Shown here: positions 34,157 through 44,754 of the stretch, piece by piece
How positions within the stretch are numbered: the first letter of the stretch is position 1
Layout of the letters: each line of letters opens with the position of its first letter
NCBI GenBank assembly: GCA_905221605.1
Contig: CAJNDS010000025.1
Coordinates: 1,065,450-1,129,449 of the forward strand
Length of the DNA: 64,000 nucleotides
Reading direction: 5' to 3'
Origin: Symbiodinium natans
Taxonomy: Eukaryota > Sar > Dinophyceae > Suessiales > Symbiodiniaceae
The notes under the pieces: generated by a model
Databases searched by the model: none
The model's input: the letters and a program-made list of their open reading frames with translations, nothing else
What the model was told of the DNA's origin: nothing
Translations under genes and position numbers: made by a program

Positions 34157-34295
34157 GTGTGTGCTTTTGTCATTGCACCGCCCTCGGAAGACAGGAGGGT
34201 ATATGCATGCTTGCACACGCGAGCCGAGGGTCCTGCCAAGCGGATCTGTTTGCATCTTGGTCTTGTGTCAGTTTGCGCCGCCCTCCGAAGCAGTT
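34157..34295 (+). repeat. Dispersed repeat with GCCCTCGGAAGAC, copy 2
   Basis: About 80% alike to 8601-8752, in the same orientation. Confidence 0.7.
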
Positions 34296-34403
34296 GAGCG
34301 GTCTTGCAGGAGATATTTAAGAACTCGCCTATTTTTCAAGGCTGTCGTATCCTCCCAGAATTCTTTCGAGGACAGGTGCCATCGTAAGTTGCCTTGAAGT
34401 AAA

Positions 34404-34712
34404 TTGAAAGAAGGTGGTGTAAGGCTGAGCCTCTGGGGACGCAGGGTGAGGTCCCGTGCCACGAGGGGTTTCCGCATGTTTGGCCCCTGGCAGAACCGCG
34501 TGCAGATCAAGAAGGTTCACGTTGCAGAGGCCATGAGCGTGGTGGAAGGCAATGTCGGCTGGGACCCAGCCATGGAGAAGTGCTTAGGCCAAGAAGGACC
34601 CGCCTCAGTGATGTTCACTCTTCCTTTGACCTTTTGGAGTGTCCGCTCTAGTAGCGAGCGTGAGAAGCGTGATTGTGTTGGCAGTTGTTACAGTCAGTAT
34701 GTGTACCAGTAG
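34404..34712 (+). CDS. Exon-like fragment resembling a MIB/HERC2-associated repeat
   Basis: Within this frame the segment from about 34495 to 34609 reads NRVQIKKVHVAEAMSV followed by VEGNVGWDPAMEKCLGQEG. A Trp-x2-x-Met then Leu-Gly-x2-Gly spacing is characteristic of the SH3-like repeats of Mind-bomb and HERC2 proteins. It is bounded by a possible acceptor (CCCTGGCAG|AAC) and a GT donor (GCCTCA|GTGATG). Outside these limits the frame looks non-coding. A ZZ finger, the usual partner of MIB repeats, lies 1.7 kb downstream, so both may be exons or remains of one gene. The assignment rests on a short motif and is tentative. Confidence 0.35.
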   Translation: MKEGGVRLSLWGRRVRSRATRGFRMFGPWQNRVQIKKVHVAEAMSVVEGNVGWDPAMEKCLGQEGPASVMFTLPLTFWSVRSSSEREKRDCVGSCYSQYVYQ

Positions 34713-36271
34713 TGGACTTAAGCAGCAACAAGCCCTCGTTTCTTGAGGAGTGGTGATTGTGGACAAGACCAGGCGATTGAAGATCAACGTGTGCCGGGCC
34801 TAGCATCCACATGCTGCATGGGCGGCATGCGGCGGTGAGAGACGTGCCGACAGCAGATGTCGATCAAGACTGCGGTCTTTAGTAGGAACTAGAAAAGGGT
34901 GACCTGAAAAAGGAGTTAAGGTAAGGGTTGCCGGTTCGACCGAGCTGCTTTGAACCCCCCTCTCACCCTCCACTCACTTCCCGTCCTCCAACACCCCCCT
35001 CGCCCAACCCCCCCCACCCCCTCGCCAACCCCACTACACGGGCTAAGCCCCTGAGCCCTTCGTCTAAAGTTTTGGGAAGGCTAAGCGCGTAGAACGCACG
35101 CCCGTTGTCCGTCAGACCGTTACCTACTTTGCGTTACGTTGTGTTGCTTTCATTCATCATAAACGCAGAATTGATGTGAGTGGTAATGTTAATAGTAAAT
35201 TTTCGGGATGATCCCATTCGTCCAGCCAAGGGCAGATGGCGGCGCCTGGTGGTGGCCTGTCAAGCTCCTTGAAGGTGCAATCCTATCTTCCGCTCGCATG
35301 GAGGTGGGACAGGGCTGACTGCAGAGGTCTTGAGGGTGATGGACAGGGTAGCTTGCCAAGGCCTTCTTTGGCTTTCTGGCGTTTGTCTCACCCTCCGCGC
35401 TCAAAGAGTTTCCATTGCAAGCTGGAAGGCTGTAGAACTGTAGAATTCAATCTACACCGCCTGGGGGAATCAGCCACAGGGGCCTCGAGGTCTTCTTCAG
35501 GATATTAGCGAATCCATGTGGGCCCTCTTCGGGCCATGTATTGAAGGTTGCCTGTAGCTAGCACAGTGCCGGCGCCGAACACGGTGGGAGTGTTTTGTTT
35601 CGGAAATACGCAGGACTGACTCAGCGTATATATATATATATATATATACGAAAAGAGAGAGCAAGCCATCCTCCAACTGTCCAAGTACCATCTTGCAGCT
35701 CAAGATGTCACATGGGCAGCTTCTTCAATTAGGGTCCCTTTTTGGGTGTCCAGTATTAGGCGGCACCCTCGAAAAGCGGCACCCTCGAAAAAGTGTCCCA
35801 CAAAGGAACCCTAATTTAGAGAACTGCCCGCATAACCCCGCAGTCCTTAGTTGGAGCAATATAGGCTCATGCATCCTCATCGCGTGCTTTTGACAGATTC
35901 TTAGCCAGTATCCCAAATGGGACGAAAAGGGGTCATAATAGCTGTGCACAGGCTTTAGTAGCATGTGGGTTCTAGCCGTCCCTGATTTGAATAAGGGTTT
36001 CTTGCGACTGGGACTTTGGTGTCAAAAGTTTCAGCATTGGTTCTTTCCATTTACAGAAAAAATCAGCCAGTTTGGTTCAATTTAAACAAGAAGTTGAGAT
36101 GTCAAGAAGTTTCAGATCGAGCCAAAACGTGTCTCAACACCCACTTGGGCAGAAACTTCCTGCAAAAAATGTGCCCGTAAATGGGAACTTGAAAAGCTAA
36201 GGGAGTTTGACTGAGATCCTATTTCGGAACTGATTGCACGTACAGTCCACCACAGTCTTGGAACACGGAAC
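34713..36271. other. Region between MIB-like fragment and ZZ finger
   Basis: C-rich stretch at 34956-35035; (TA)11 run at 35626-35648; MITE-like element at 35727-35817. Introns of one gene may be included. Confidence 0.4.
35727..35817. mobile_element. Short MITE-like element related to 16584-16669
   Basis: AATTAGGGTCCCTTTTTGGG at the left and its imperfect complement (GTGTCCCACAAAGGAACCC, TAATT) at the right, about 91 bp. Contains a 17-bp direct repeat CGGCACCCTCGAAAA. Confidence 0.45.
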
Positions 36272-36555
36272 ATGAACGGCACTCCGAACCAGGCGTCTGC
36301 CTCCACGGTGCACGCTCGGGTCACATGCGATGGATGTCGCAAGGTGCCTGTCATCCCGTTGACTTGATTGCTTAGGCTGCTGGCACCTCTACATCCAACA
36401 TCAGGGGTTCCTGTAGCAGTGGCGCCTTCGAGAATAAGATGCGCAAGTTCTTCTTTCAAGGGTGGCGCACAATTGAGGCGCCCGTTGCTGGCACACGCTA
36501 CACGTGCCGCGACTGTGATGACTTCGACCTCTGTGATGCTTGCTGCCAGGCTTGA
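36272..36555 (+). pseudogene. ZZ-type zinc finger, two exons, ends at in-frame TGA
   Basis: Exon 1, 36272-36343 (ATG), encodes 24 residues ending HARVTCDGCRK. Exon 2, 36478-36555, continues APVAGTRYTCRDCDDFDLC and DACCQA, then TGA. The joined product has the ZZ order CxxC, xPVxGTRY, CxxC, DFDLC, xxC, with Cys at residues 19, 22, 34, 37, 43 and 46. ZZ domains bind zinc and peptide tails. The His pair that completes the domain appears only after the stop, in the same frame (GHPPAYHTW from about 36571), so the gene is either broken by a TGA, continues by a small unrecognised intron, or ends truncated. Upstream exons are unknown; the frame is open before the ATG. The MIB-like segment at 34.5 kb may belong to it. 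Confidence 0.55.
36344..36477 (+). other. Predicted 134-bp intron in ZZ-finger gene
   Basis: Donor CGCAAG|GTGCCTGT and acceptor ATTGAG|GCGCCCGT. Its removal restores the ZZ consensus CDGCRKAPVAGTRYTC in phase 0. The bases around both junctions form an imperfect direct repeat (AGGTGCCTGT and AGGCGCCCGT). Confidence 0.6.
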
Positions 36556-36929
36556 GCTTGGATGACTCGGGGGCACCCCCCTGCCTACCATACTTGGATC
36601 GCAAAGCGATTCCCCGAAGCTCCACCCCACCCGCCCAGAAGCAAGCAAGAGCAAGAGGGAGTGTCTTCCTTGATTACAGTCCTGCCCAGGCTATCAGAGT
36701 TGGAGAGGTCAAGGCTTTGGTCACCCTCCGGTGCCCTGGCAACCCTTCGGGCCTTTTTGACTGGCCACAAGGTGTTGGAGGGTTTTGGAGGGTTTTGGGT
36801 TGAGTGGGAAGTCTTCGTGGCAAGGGAGCGTCCAAGGCTCTCCATGAAGGAGACCTGTAATACGGGATTGGTCAGTACACGAGAGAATACTAAAGTAGAA
36901 AGTACAGCACACAGCAGTGTAGTAGAACC

Positions 36930-37043
36930 TACTATTTGCTTAAGAACTCCACCCCCCCACAAAGAAAATCAAAACATATTCCTTATAAGGGCCATGTAGG
37001 GATGATACTTTTTTTTTGGGGGGGGGTTCTTAAGCAAATAGTA
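36930..37043. mobile_element. Inverted-repeat element with 18-bp arms and C/G runs
   Basis: TACTATTTGCTTAAGAAC at 36930-36947 and its exact complement at 37026-37043. The arms are followed inward by a C-run and preceded by a matching G-run, so the stem extends imperfectly. Confidence 0.7.
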
Positions 37044-37372
37044 GTACAACACGTTGCAGTGTACTATACCAGAAGCTCGCCCCGAGCCTTGTGAGGAGAT
37101 GGGTGGGGAAGCCTTTCCTGTGATGCCTGCTGGCGGGCGCAGTATGCCGCATAAGAGCATACAATAGGCTATGGTATACTTCAGTAGCGTTTTCTACAGT
37201 GAATCTTCGAGAGCAGCCCTGACTTGAGATCCAGGCGTGTGCCTTCTTGGAGACTAGACAATGGAAGGAAGAGGGTAGGCGAGAATTTGCGTGGCGCCTG
37301 CAGCTCCGAGCGCAAGATTCTGCGAGACAAAACTGAACAGTTTAAACCTTCTAACATTGTAAAGTGGAGAAA

Positions 37373-37542
37373 TGTACAGCAGCTTGTGTCATACGCTGTA
37401 TACAGAGTTCTTGTCACCATCTCAAGGTCTGCTAAAAAGGGCAGACCTCGTTTGAGTCAGGAGACTAAGTCTGCCCTTTTTAGCAGACCTTGAGATGGTG
37501 ACAAGAACTCTGTATACAGCGTATGACACAAGCTGCTGTACA
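37373..37542. mobile_element. Perfect inverted repeat, 74-bp arms with 22-nt loop
   Basis: The arm 37373-37446 (starts TGTACAGCAGCTTGTG) is the exact complement of 37469-37542. The loop is 37447-37468. Arms end abruptly on both sides with no obvious target duplication. If transcribed it forms a 74-bp hairpin RNA. It may be a young fold-back element, a small-RNA precursor, or a library/assembly fold-back artefact. Confidence 0.9.
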
Positions 37543-39229
37543 AGTCCTCAGGACGGGAATCCTAAACCGACACTCCAATCGAACCCGTCAAAGAGACTCA
37601 ATCACGACGCTTCTGGTTACAGGGTACACCTCTACGGTACGCAACATGCTACATATGCTACATACATGGCATAGGGTCTACGATGTTCCTGAGCTCTCTA
37701 TACATCAGGATCTTGAATGCTTTGGGTCCTCTTGACATCCCAGCACAGAGGCGCACCGCTTCCGGGCCCTGACCGACGCTGCGGAGGCGCACAGCTCTGA
37801 GCAGGGGGTGCTCAGTAGGAGCGCACGCAGACGTCTATAGTACACTGCTATCGTGTAGCGGTGTCTTGGTAGAGCACCTTTCAGCATACGTTGCCAGTAT
37901 TCTACAGTAAGCTACGCGAGCAGAATAACCGTATCAATAGTAAATAGTATGCTGCGATAGTGAAGTCATGATTAGTGTGCAAGATACTGCTCTACCCCAT
38001 GCCTTCTATTTTCTTGCACAGGCCCAGCAGTGCACGCGCAACATCAACATCTTCTGCGTATAGCTGCCTAAGTGCAGGCGCGCTTTTCTGCATGTGGGGG
38101 AGGGGGGGGTCTCTTTACGAGCGTGTATAGGGAACAAAGGCGCCTGACACATGGCTCATACTAACCCGAACCTCGGCATGAAGACGTAAAGTCACACCTC
38201 TTGCTGATAGAAATGATGCACTAAGGTGGGGGTCACACTGTCGCGTGAAGCTAGGTTTCTTTCTTGTAGGTAGATTACAGAGGCTATTGTAACGGGAGAG
38301 TTCTGAGGATTGTGACATCGTAGCCTGTGTCAAGGGCCAAAAACACCCAGAGCTGCCCAACGATTGGATGTTGCCAGAAAAAGGAGTGCGCACACTTCTC
38401 TGCCAGTTTCCCAAAGACTGATTTCGCGTGTCTCCAAACTGGCTGGTTCTACAGGCAGAACAAAGGTACATCATCTCAATAGGAACTGACAAGCTTCAGA
38501 AGCGCCCCATAGTCATGTTTGCATGTGGACCAGGCTTTGTGTTCTGTTGCACGGGGCTAGTAGCCGGCCCCTGTCCTAACATGAAGGATGTACACCTGAC
38601 GCGGAGGCGCCTGGTACCCGCCTGGACAGCAAAGTGACTTTTTAGAAAAGATCGACGGTGTCAAGAAGACAAAGTTCAGGCAAACCGTTTTTGGACATTA
38701 AGGGTCAACAGTTACCCACACTTCTGGTTACATACCGGTCCAAGTGCTTTTAAAGTTGCTGTGCTGCACACAAGTTGCAGCATGCGGTGGCTTCTGACTT
38801 GCTCCCTACAGCCAGTTTCATCCTGCGACAAGCCATCAACTGGTTCATGCCATCATACAATGTGCAATTTTGTTTCTGGACAGACTGTTGCACGGAGCCT
38901 GGCTCTTGGAGAAGTCTCAGCGCAGCCACGTGTGTGCCTGACCAAGATGTTGGGGACACGCATGCGGTGTGCGGTGGGGTGGGAGCCCTTTTCACCCCCC
39001 GCGGTTTTCCGGCACCGAGCTTGGATTCCACGTGTGGCACCAAGGCAACAAAAGCATGTCCGTTGGTGGAGTGTGTGCATACTTTGTTCATCTATAGGCA
39101 AGGTCGCAAACGGATAAGGTGGCTTCTTTCAAGAAGCTAAGGATTTGGAGCAACTTGGGGTTTCTTGCAGGGGTTTCGATGGTTCTAGAAGAGATTTTTG
39201 TCGGAATCAGAGACAGAGAGATAGAGAGG
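37543..39229. other. No gene recognised
   Basis: Frames are short and without motifs. Bases 38761-39140 have three overlapping frames over 80 residues, none resembling a known family. Confidence 0.4.
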
Positions 39230-39545
39230 GTGTTCCTAGACCCTAGACCCTGGACCCTAGCTAGACCCTACCCTAGACCCTACACCCTAGACCCTACACC
39301 TTAGAGCCTAGATTTTAGACCCTAGACCCTAGACCCTAGACCCTAGACCCTGCCTGATTGTTTCCAGAGCAAGGAAGGACTAGAGTACCCTGCTTTGGGA
39401 AAGACCGATTCAGGGTTCGGGGATATCTCATGACGCGCGACTCTCCGGCAGAGCAGCCGCTAGCCCTAAACATTAAACCCTAAACCCCAAACCCCAAACC
39501 CCACACCCTAAACCCGAAACCCTAAACCCTAAACCCCTAAACCCC
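39230..39545 (-). repeat. CCCTAGA and CCCTAAA degenerate tracts
   Basis: 39235-39352 is built from CCCTAGA units, a one-base variant of the telomere unit; 39465-39545 from CCCTAAA and CCCCAAA. About 110 unique bases separate them. Confidence 0.85.
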
Positions 39546-40159
39546 CTCGTCAGTCTCAGCGGCTTAGGGATACTCCCCTCCCTGCAACTTTGACCCCACT
39601 CCCGCACCGGTAACATTCAGTATTCCCCAGGGTTTATAGAGTGTCGGGTTTCGGGTTTACAGTCTAGGGTTTGGACCATGATAGGGGGTTAATAAGTACT
39701 AGGGAAGGGGGTTGAGGATCAAAACACGCAAAACCCTCCGCCCTCAACACCAAACCCGAGCGACCCTGTTTTTATGCGTCATTGCTCATGTCATTGATCA
39801 CATGGCCGCGCATGTCTTGCTTATGCTGCAGCATTTGGCGACTTTCCCCTGGTCCAGCGCAAACAGCATAGCAAAAACATCTTCATCATATAACAATAGA
39901 ATAGAATATGAACAGAATATGAATATCATGTGAATGTAATATGAATATAGTACGAGTAGAATTCTAGTAGAATATGAATGTAATATTCATATAGTACCCT
40001 CAACCCTCAACCCTCAATCCTGAACAATCCTCAACTCCCTAAACCAAACCCTGCCACCCCCTCGCAAGTGCATTTTTGTGGGCGGTGCAATGATCGCTGG
40101 CCCGTGGCCTGGAAGCTATGCGAGCGCCGCAGCCTCTTCAGCTAGGCGGGCGGCAAAAA

Positions 40160-41480
40160 AACCCTAAATCCCAAACCCTAAACCCGAAATCCTAAACCCT
40201 AAGCCCTAAACCCTAAACCCGAAACCCTAAACCCCCTCAAAGGAAGACCGGCGCTGGCGACAGCAGCAGGCAGCGCTGCAGTCGAGGAGGCGCCCCCGCG
40301 CTGAATCCTAAACCCTAAACTTGAAACCCTAAACCCCAAACCCTAAGCCCTAAACCCTAAACCCCAAACCCTCGGCGCTTGCATTCCGAGGATCTCCCAG
40401 CAACTGAGGAGGCCATTTCGGGTGGCCTCCAGGAGGAGGAGACTCGGAGTAAACAGATGCAGGGCTTTCCGAACAAAATGGTGTTTTGGGGTTTGGAGGT
40501 TTAGAGGTTGAGAGGTTTTGGGGTTTAGGGGTTTGGAGGTGTAGGGGTTTTGGGGTTGAGAGGTTTAGGGGTTTAGGGGTTTGGGGGTTTAGGGTCTTTT
40601 TTGGGTTTAGATGTTTCCGGGTTTAGGGTTTGGGGGTTCAGAGGGGCTGCCGAGAGTTTCTTTAGAGCCCAGAGTTCAAGGCCACTCTGGGGTCGGGCCT
40701 TGGGGCTTCTTCCGTGCTTCTTGAGGTGAGCCGGTGCTTGGCTGGGGTTGTTTAGGGTTTAGGGTTCAGGGTTCAGGGTTTAGGGTTTAGGGATGTCAAA
40801 CCATGTCACGACCTACTAAGCTGTTGTGAAATAGATTTAGGTCCAATGGGGCTTAGGAACCCCAGACTCTGAACCCTCCCCGTCAAACCCTGTGATAAAA
40901 TCTGAGCTCTTGGTTCAGGCTTTAGGGTTTAAGGTACCCTAAACACTTAAACCTAAACCCTAAACCCTAAACCCTAAACCCTAAACCCTACACCTCGGCT
41001 TTAGGGCTTGGGGCTGCTGCAAACACGCTTCAATATGCGAGGGGGCGGAATCAATCAAGAAAAGGGCTTTAGGGTTTAGGGTTTAGGGTTCAGGGTTTAG
41101 GGGTTTGGGTTCAAGTACAGATAGAATTGGTGAATAAGTACGGTCTGAAGCCAGAAGAGATTTAAAAATCCAGGGTCTGGATGCAGAAAACATTTAAAAA
41201 TCGAGGGTCTGGATGCTGAAAAACATTTTTAAGGCTATGTTTGTAAAGGCAGCCCGGGGCAAACGTGGCACCCAAAGCCGCCCAAAATTCCTAGGACATT
41301 GTCCTAGGGTTTTTCTGGCTTTCCCACGGCCCTGAAAAGCCTGTAAAGGCCCAGGAGGCCCCCGAGAGGCCAAAAGGCCGCCCAAAAGGCCTCAACCCCC
41401 AAACTTCCAGCTCCAGCAGGCCCTCGTTCTGGGGTTTCGGGTTTAGGGTTTGGGGTTTAGGGTTGAGGAAAAAGGGTTTA
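40160..41480. repeat. Cluster of short telomere-like tracts in both orientations
   Basis: CCCTAAA runs at 40162-40236, 40309-40374 and 40945-40990; TTTAGGG/TTTGGGG runs at 40484-40645, 40749-40795, 41066-41110 and 41440-41480. Short unique spacers lie between. At 41157-41230 a 37-bp direct repeat (ATTTAAAAATC, AGGGTCTGGATGC) occurs twice. No gene seen. Confidence 0.8.
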
Positions 41481-42432
41481 GGGTGGCTGGAGATTCGTCG
41501 CACGTGTTGAGGGTTGAGGATCTGAAGCACGCCTCGACGTCAAGTCGCGAATGTTAGTCGTGTTGGTTGCAACTGGGGTGTGTGGGGAACGCGCGTGTTG
41601 GGAAGTGAATTCATGAAGCTACAAAAGACATGCGTGAACGAATGAATGAGCGATTGAACGACACAAACAATTTTATGAACGTATCAAAAGCCCCTAAACT
41701 AGTACATTTCAATTGGGGCCTTAATGTTATTTTATTATTGTATGCACAGGCTTATAGAAAAGAATATTGTTTGCCCGTGAGTGAAAGGAATATAATAAAA
41801 GCATGAAAGTCGTATATTTTCCTTCACTTGGAGGTGATAAAGGACTTCTATTAACTAACCAAGTGTAGGATCATAGGTTGGGTTTCAAGAACTCCCTTAT
41901 TTTCCCAGGCATTTTCGCGGCGCCGACGCCGATGGAAGGTCGGTCACGATCGCGCTGGTACTCGCCACCCAAGAGCAGAAGGGTGGGGCCGAGTGCCCTA
42001 AACCTTGGACCGATTTTTCGAGCATGTCGGCTGAAGCATTGGTCCCAAAAAATCCTTACAGAACCATTAGGGCCTAATAGGAGGTAGGGTTTATGTTATT
42101 GTTTTCGGTGTGTAACGTTTTGAAGATTATCACCGCGGCGCCTTAATACCTAGCTGAATCCCAAAGCCCAGGCGGTCGCGGCAGCTGCGCGCCCTGACGA
42201 AGAGGTCAGGCTTTGGCATGGGGGTGCGGGCGTGGGGTGGGGGGCTGGGGCCTTGTACCTGAAAGAAGGTACCTAACATCAAGGGGTCGCCGATCGGGTA
42301 AGATTTTCGGTGGAATGCCTCATTCTAGGATTCCTGGTTGCTGGCTGCAGATGCAAGTTTTTCAGCCACCATGGACCCAAAGGGTTTAGGGTTTAGGATC
42401 TGAACTATGCCACAGACGAGGAGGGGTTCGAG
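41481..42432. other. AT-richer unique DNA
   Basis: Distinctly AT-richer around 41600-41850. No ORF of note. Confidence 0.4.
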
Positions 42433-43089
42433 GGCATCCTTCGCGGCTGCTTGGAAGAATTCTTCGCTTCAACTGTTTGAAGACACATTCTTGGCAGCTT
42501 CATTCTTGAAATTTCGGGTTTGAGGCCTGTCAGCTTAGCGGCTTTATCCAGTTCTGATTCTGACCTGCGTGCCTGTGCCGACCGAGATTACGAGAAGAAA
42601 GATGCCACGCTGGGCGAGGTGCAAGCGGCACTCGCCCAGTCCCAACAGGAGTTGCGAGCCTGCCAATCCGACAAGGAGCGTGCGGAGCAAAGCGTACGAA
42701 GGCTTCAAGAGCAAGTGGAGCTCGGCTCACTCCAGCAGGCACAGATGAGAACCGACAGACTCCTGAGGAATGAGCTGGAAGCTGAGCTGGAGAAGGCCCG
42801 CAAAGAAACGCACCAAAGTGTTGCAGAAGCACAAAGCCTGCTCCAGCAGAAGAGGTCTGAGGTTGAAGAGCTGCGGGCAACCAGCCGAACCCAGCAGGAG
42901 CAGCTAGCTGAACTGCGCACAGACCTGGAGGAGTCTGTGCTCGTCCACGAGAAGATGGAGGCGGGGTCCCAGTTTCTGGAGGGTTGAGGATGGGGATGGT
43001 TGCAGACATCACAGTAGGCTTGTGGGGATTGTAGGGTCTCTTTGGGTGATTCGATGATGTGTAACCCGCAAGGTTCCCCCAAAGCCTAA
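42433..43089 (+). CDS. Coiled-coil protein fragment, copy 1 (intact frame)
   Basis: The frame is open from 42481 to TGA 42987. It has no ATG; the usable part starts around the TTG at 42520, so it is an internal or last exon rather than a whole gene. About 130 residues from ADRDYEKKDATLGEV to the end are Glu-, Gln- and Lys-rich with heptad spacing (ELEAELEKARKETHQSVAEA, QQEQLAELRTDLEE), typical of a long coiled coil. A possible acceptor is TTCTTGGCAG near 42497. It is 94-97% identical to a second copy at 44755-45388, flanked in both places by CCCTAAA-like DNA. Function unknown; coiled coils of this sort occur in many cytoskeletal proteins. Confidence 0.5.
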
Positions 43090-43150
43090 ACCCCAAACCC
43101 TAAACCCTAAGCCCAAACCCCAACCCCAAACCCTAAGCCCTAAACCCTGC
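43080..43150 (-). repeat. CCCTAAA-like tract after coiled-coil copy 1
   Basis: Units CCCTAAA, CCCCAAA and CCCTAAG in tandem. Confidence 0.85.
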
Positions 43151-43599
43151 AATGTTTTTATTGTTGTTTTAGTTTGAAAATAAGTTGAGATGTTCTGGAG
43201 CTGTAGTTCCGATCAGTTCTTGTGGTTGCCCCATGGCTTCTGCAGCTTCAGAGCTGTAGAGTAGGTTTAGGGTTCTTCCTTCCACGCTGTTGCCTACTTA
43301 CTGTTCCCATCGCCATTATGGCGACATTGCAAAGTTGACACGCCTGCTTCAGGAGCGGCAAGGGAAAGAGGGTGATCTGTGTTTTTTTTGCCTTATTTGT
43401 GTGTCTTTTTGTTCGCATTATCTGTGTCTTTGTTTTGTCTGCTTGTTTCGGACGTCTCGAGGAACAGCTCGCTTGAATTTGTTTGTTTGCGTCATCTGTG
43501 TCTTTTCTTTTGGCGTTGTCTGTGTCTTTTTGTAGCGTTATCCGTGTCTTTTTGTTCTCGTGAAGCGACTGGGAGGGAAGAAGCTCCAACCGCAGCCAG

Positions 43600-44195
43600 A
43601 AGCTAATCCCTAAACCCAAATCCCTAAACCCTAAACTCTACAAGCTCCAAACCCTAAAGCCCAACCTTACACCCTAAAGCCTAAAACCCTAAACCCCATA
43701 CCCTACAGCCTGAACGCTAAACCCTAAACCCACAAACCCTAACCCCTAGACCCCAAAAACTAAACCCTACACCCTAACCCTAAACCAACCCTACATCCTC
43801 AACCCTAAACCCTAAAGCCTTAAACCCTTTACCCTAAACCCCAAACCCTACACGCCTAAGCCCCAAACCCCAAACCCCAAACCCCAAACCCTAAACCCTA
43901 AACCCTAAACCCTAGACCCATCCTAGACCCTAAACCCCCAACCCCCAAACCCTCATCCCTCAACCCCAACAACTAAACCCGACACCCTGAACCCTGCACC
44001 TTAAACCCTACACCCTAAACCCCGAAAAAGAAACCCTAAACCCACAGCCCTAAACCCCACATCCTAAATCCTAAGCCCTAAACCCTTAAACCCTTAAACC
44101 CTACACCCTCAACCCTAAGCCCTGAACCCCAAACCCAAAACCCCAAATCCCAAACCCTGAACCCTAAACCCTGAACCCTAACCCGGAGCCCAGTA
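43600..44195 (-). repeat. Long degenerate CCCTAAA tract (about 600 bp)
   Basis: Nearly every unit departs from CCCTAAA (CCCTACA, CCCCAAA, CCTAAAG, CCCTGAA), which indicates an old tract accumulating changes, in contrast to the perfect tracts at 1675 and 59488. Confidence 0.9.
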
Positions 44196-44754
44196 ACCTT
44201 TACGGTTTAAGTTTTAAGGTTTAAGGTGGAAAGTACCTTGAAAGCCCTAAATGCCCTGTGACCCAAACTTCGGAGGATTCCCGATGTGATTCCAGACGCC
44301 AAGAGGTCCGAGTGCATCCGAAAGAGTTTACTTCGGGTTTTGGGATTAGGGGTTTGGGCTTTCGAGTGTAGAGTTTGGGCTTTAGGGAGATATCTTTTTT
44401 CTTCCGTGGGTACGTACCCTTAAAACCTAAACATGAGTAGCTAGGGCCCGTGTCATACTCGGTAGCCTGCATGTGGAACCTATCAGCTGCCTATTGAACT
44501 TATTGTTTGAATTGTGAGAGGACGTACGGTGGCTAATCGGGTTAGGCTCTACTTCCTCAAGTCAGGAATGAGGATCACTGTATGGGGCGCACGTGTAAAG
44601 TGCATATCCAAGATGCCCAATATATTGAGAAGTCATCTTTGTGATCAGGCCCGAGTGCCATTGTGATGTACGTAGTTGTGCTTCCGCCCTTCCCCTCCGA
44701 ACTTAACCCGGATCCCGAAAGCCTACGAGTCAGGCCAGGCTAAAGCGCAACGAG

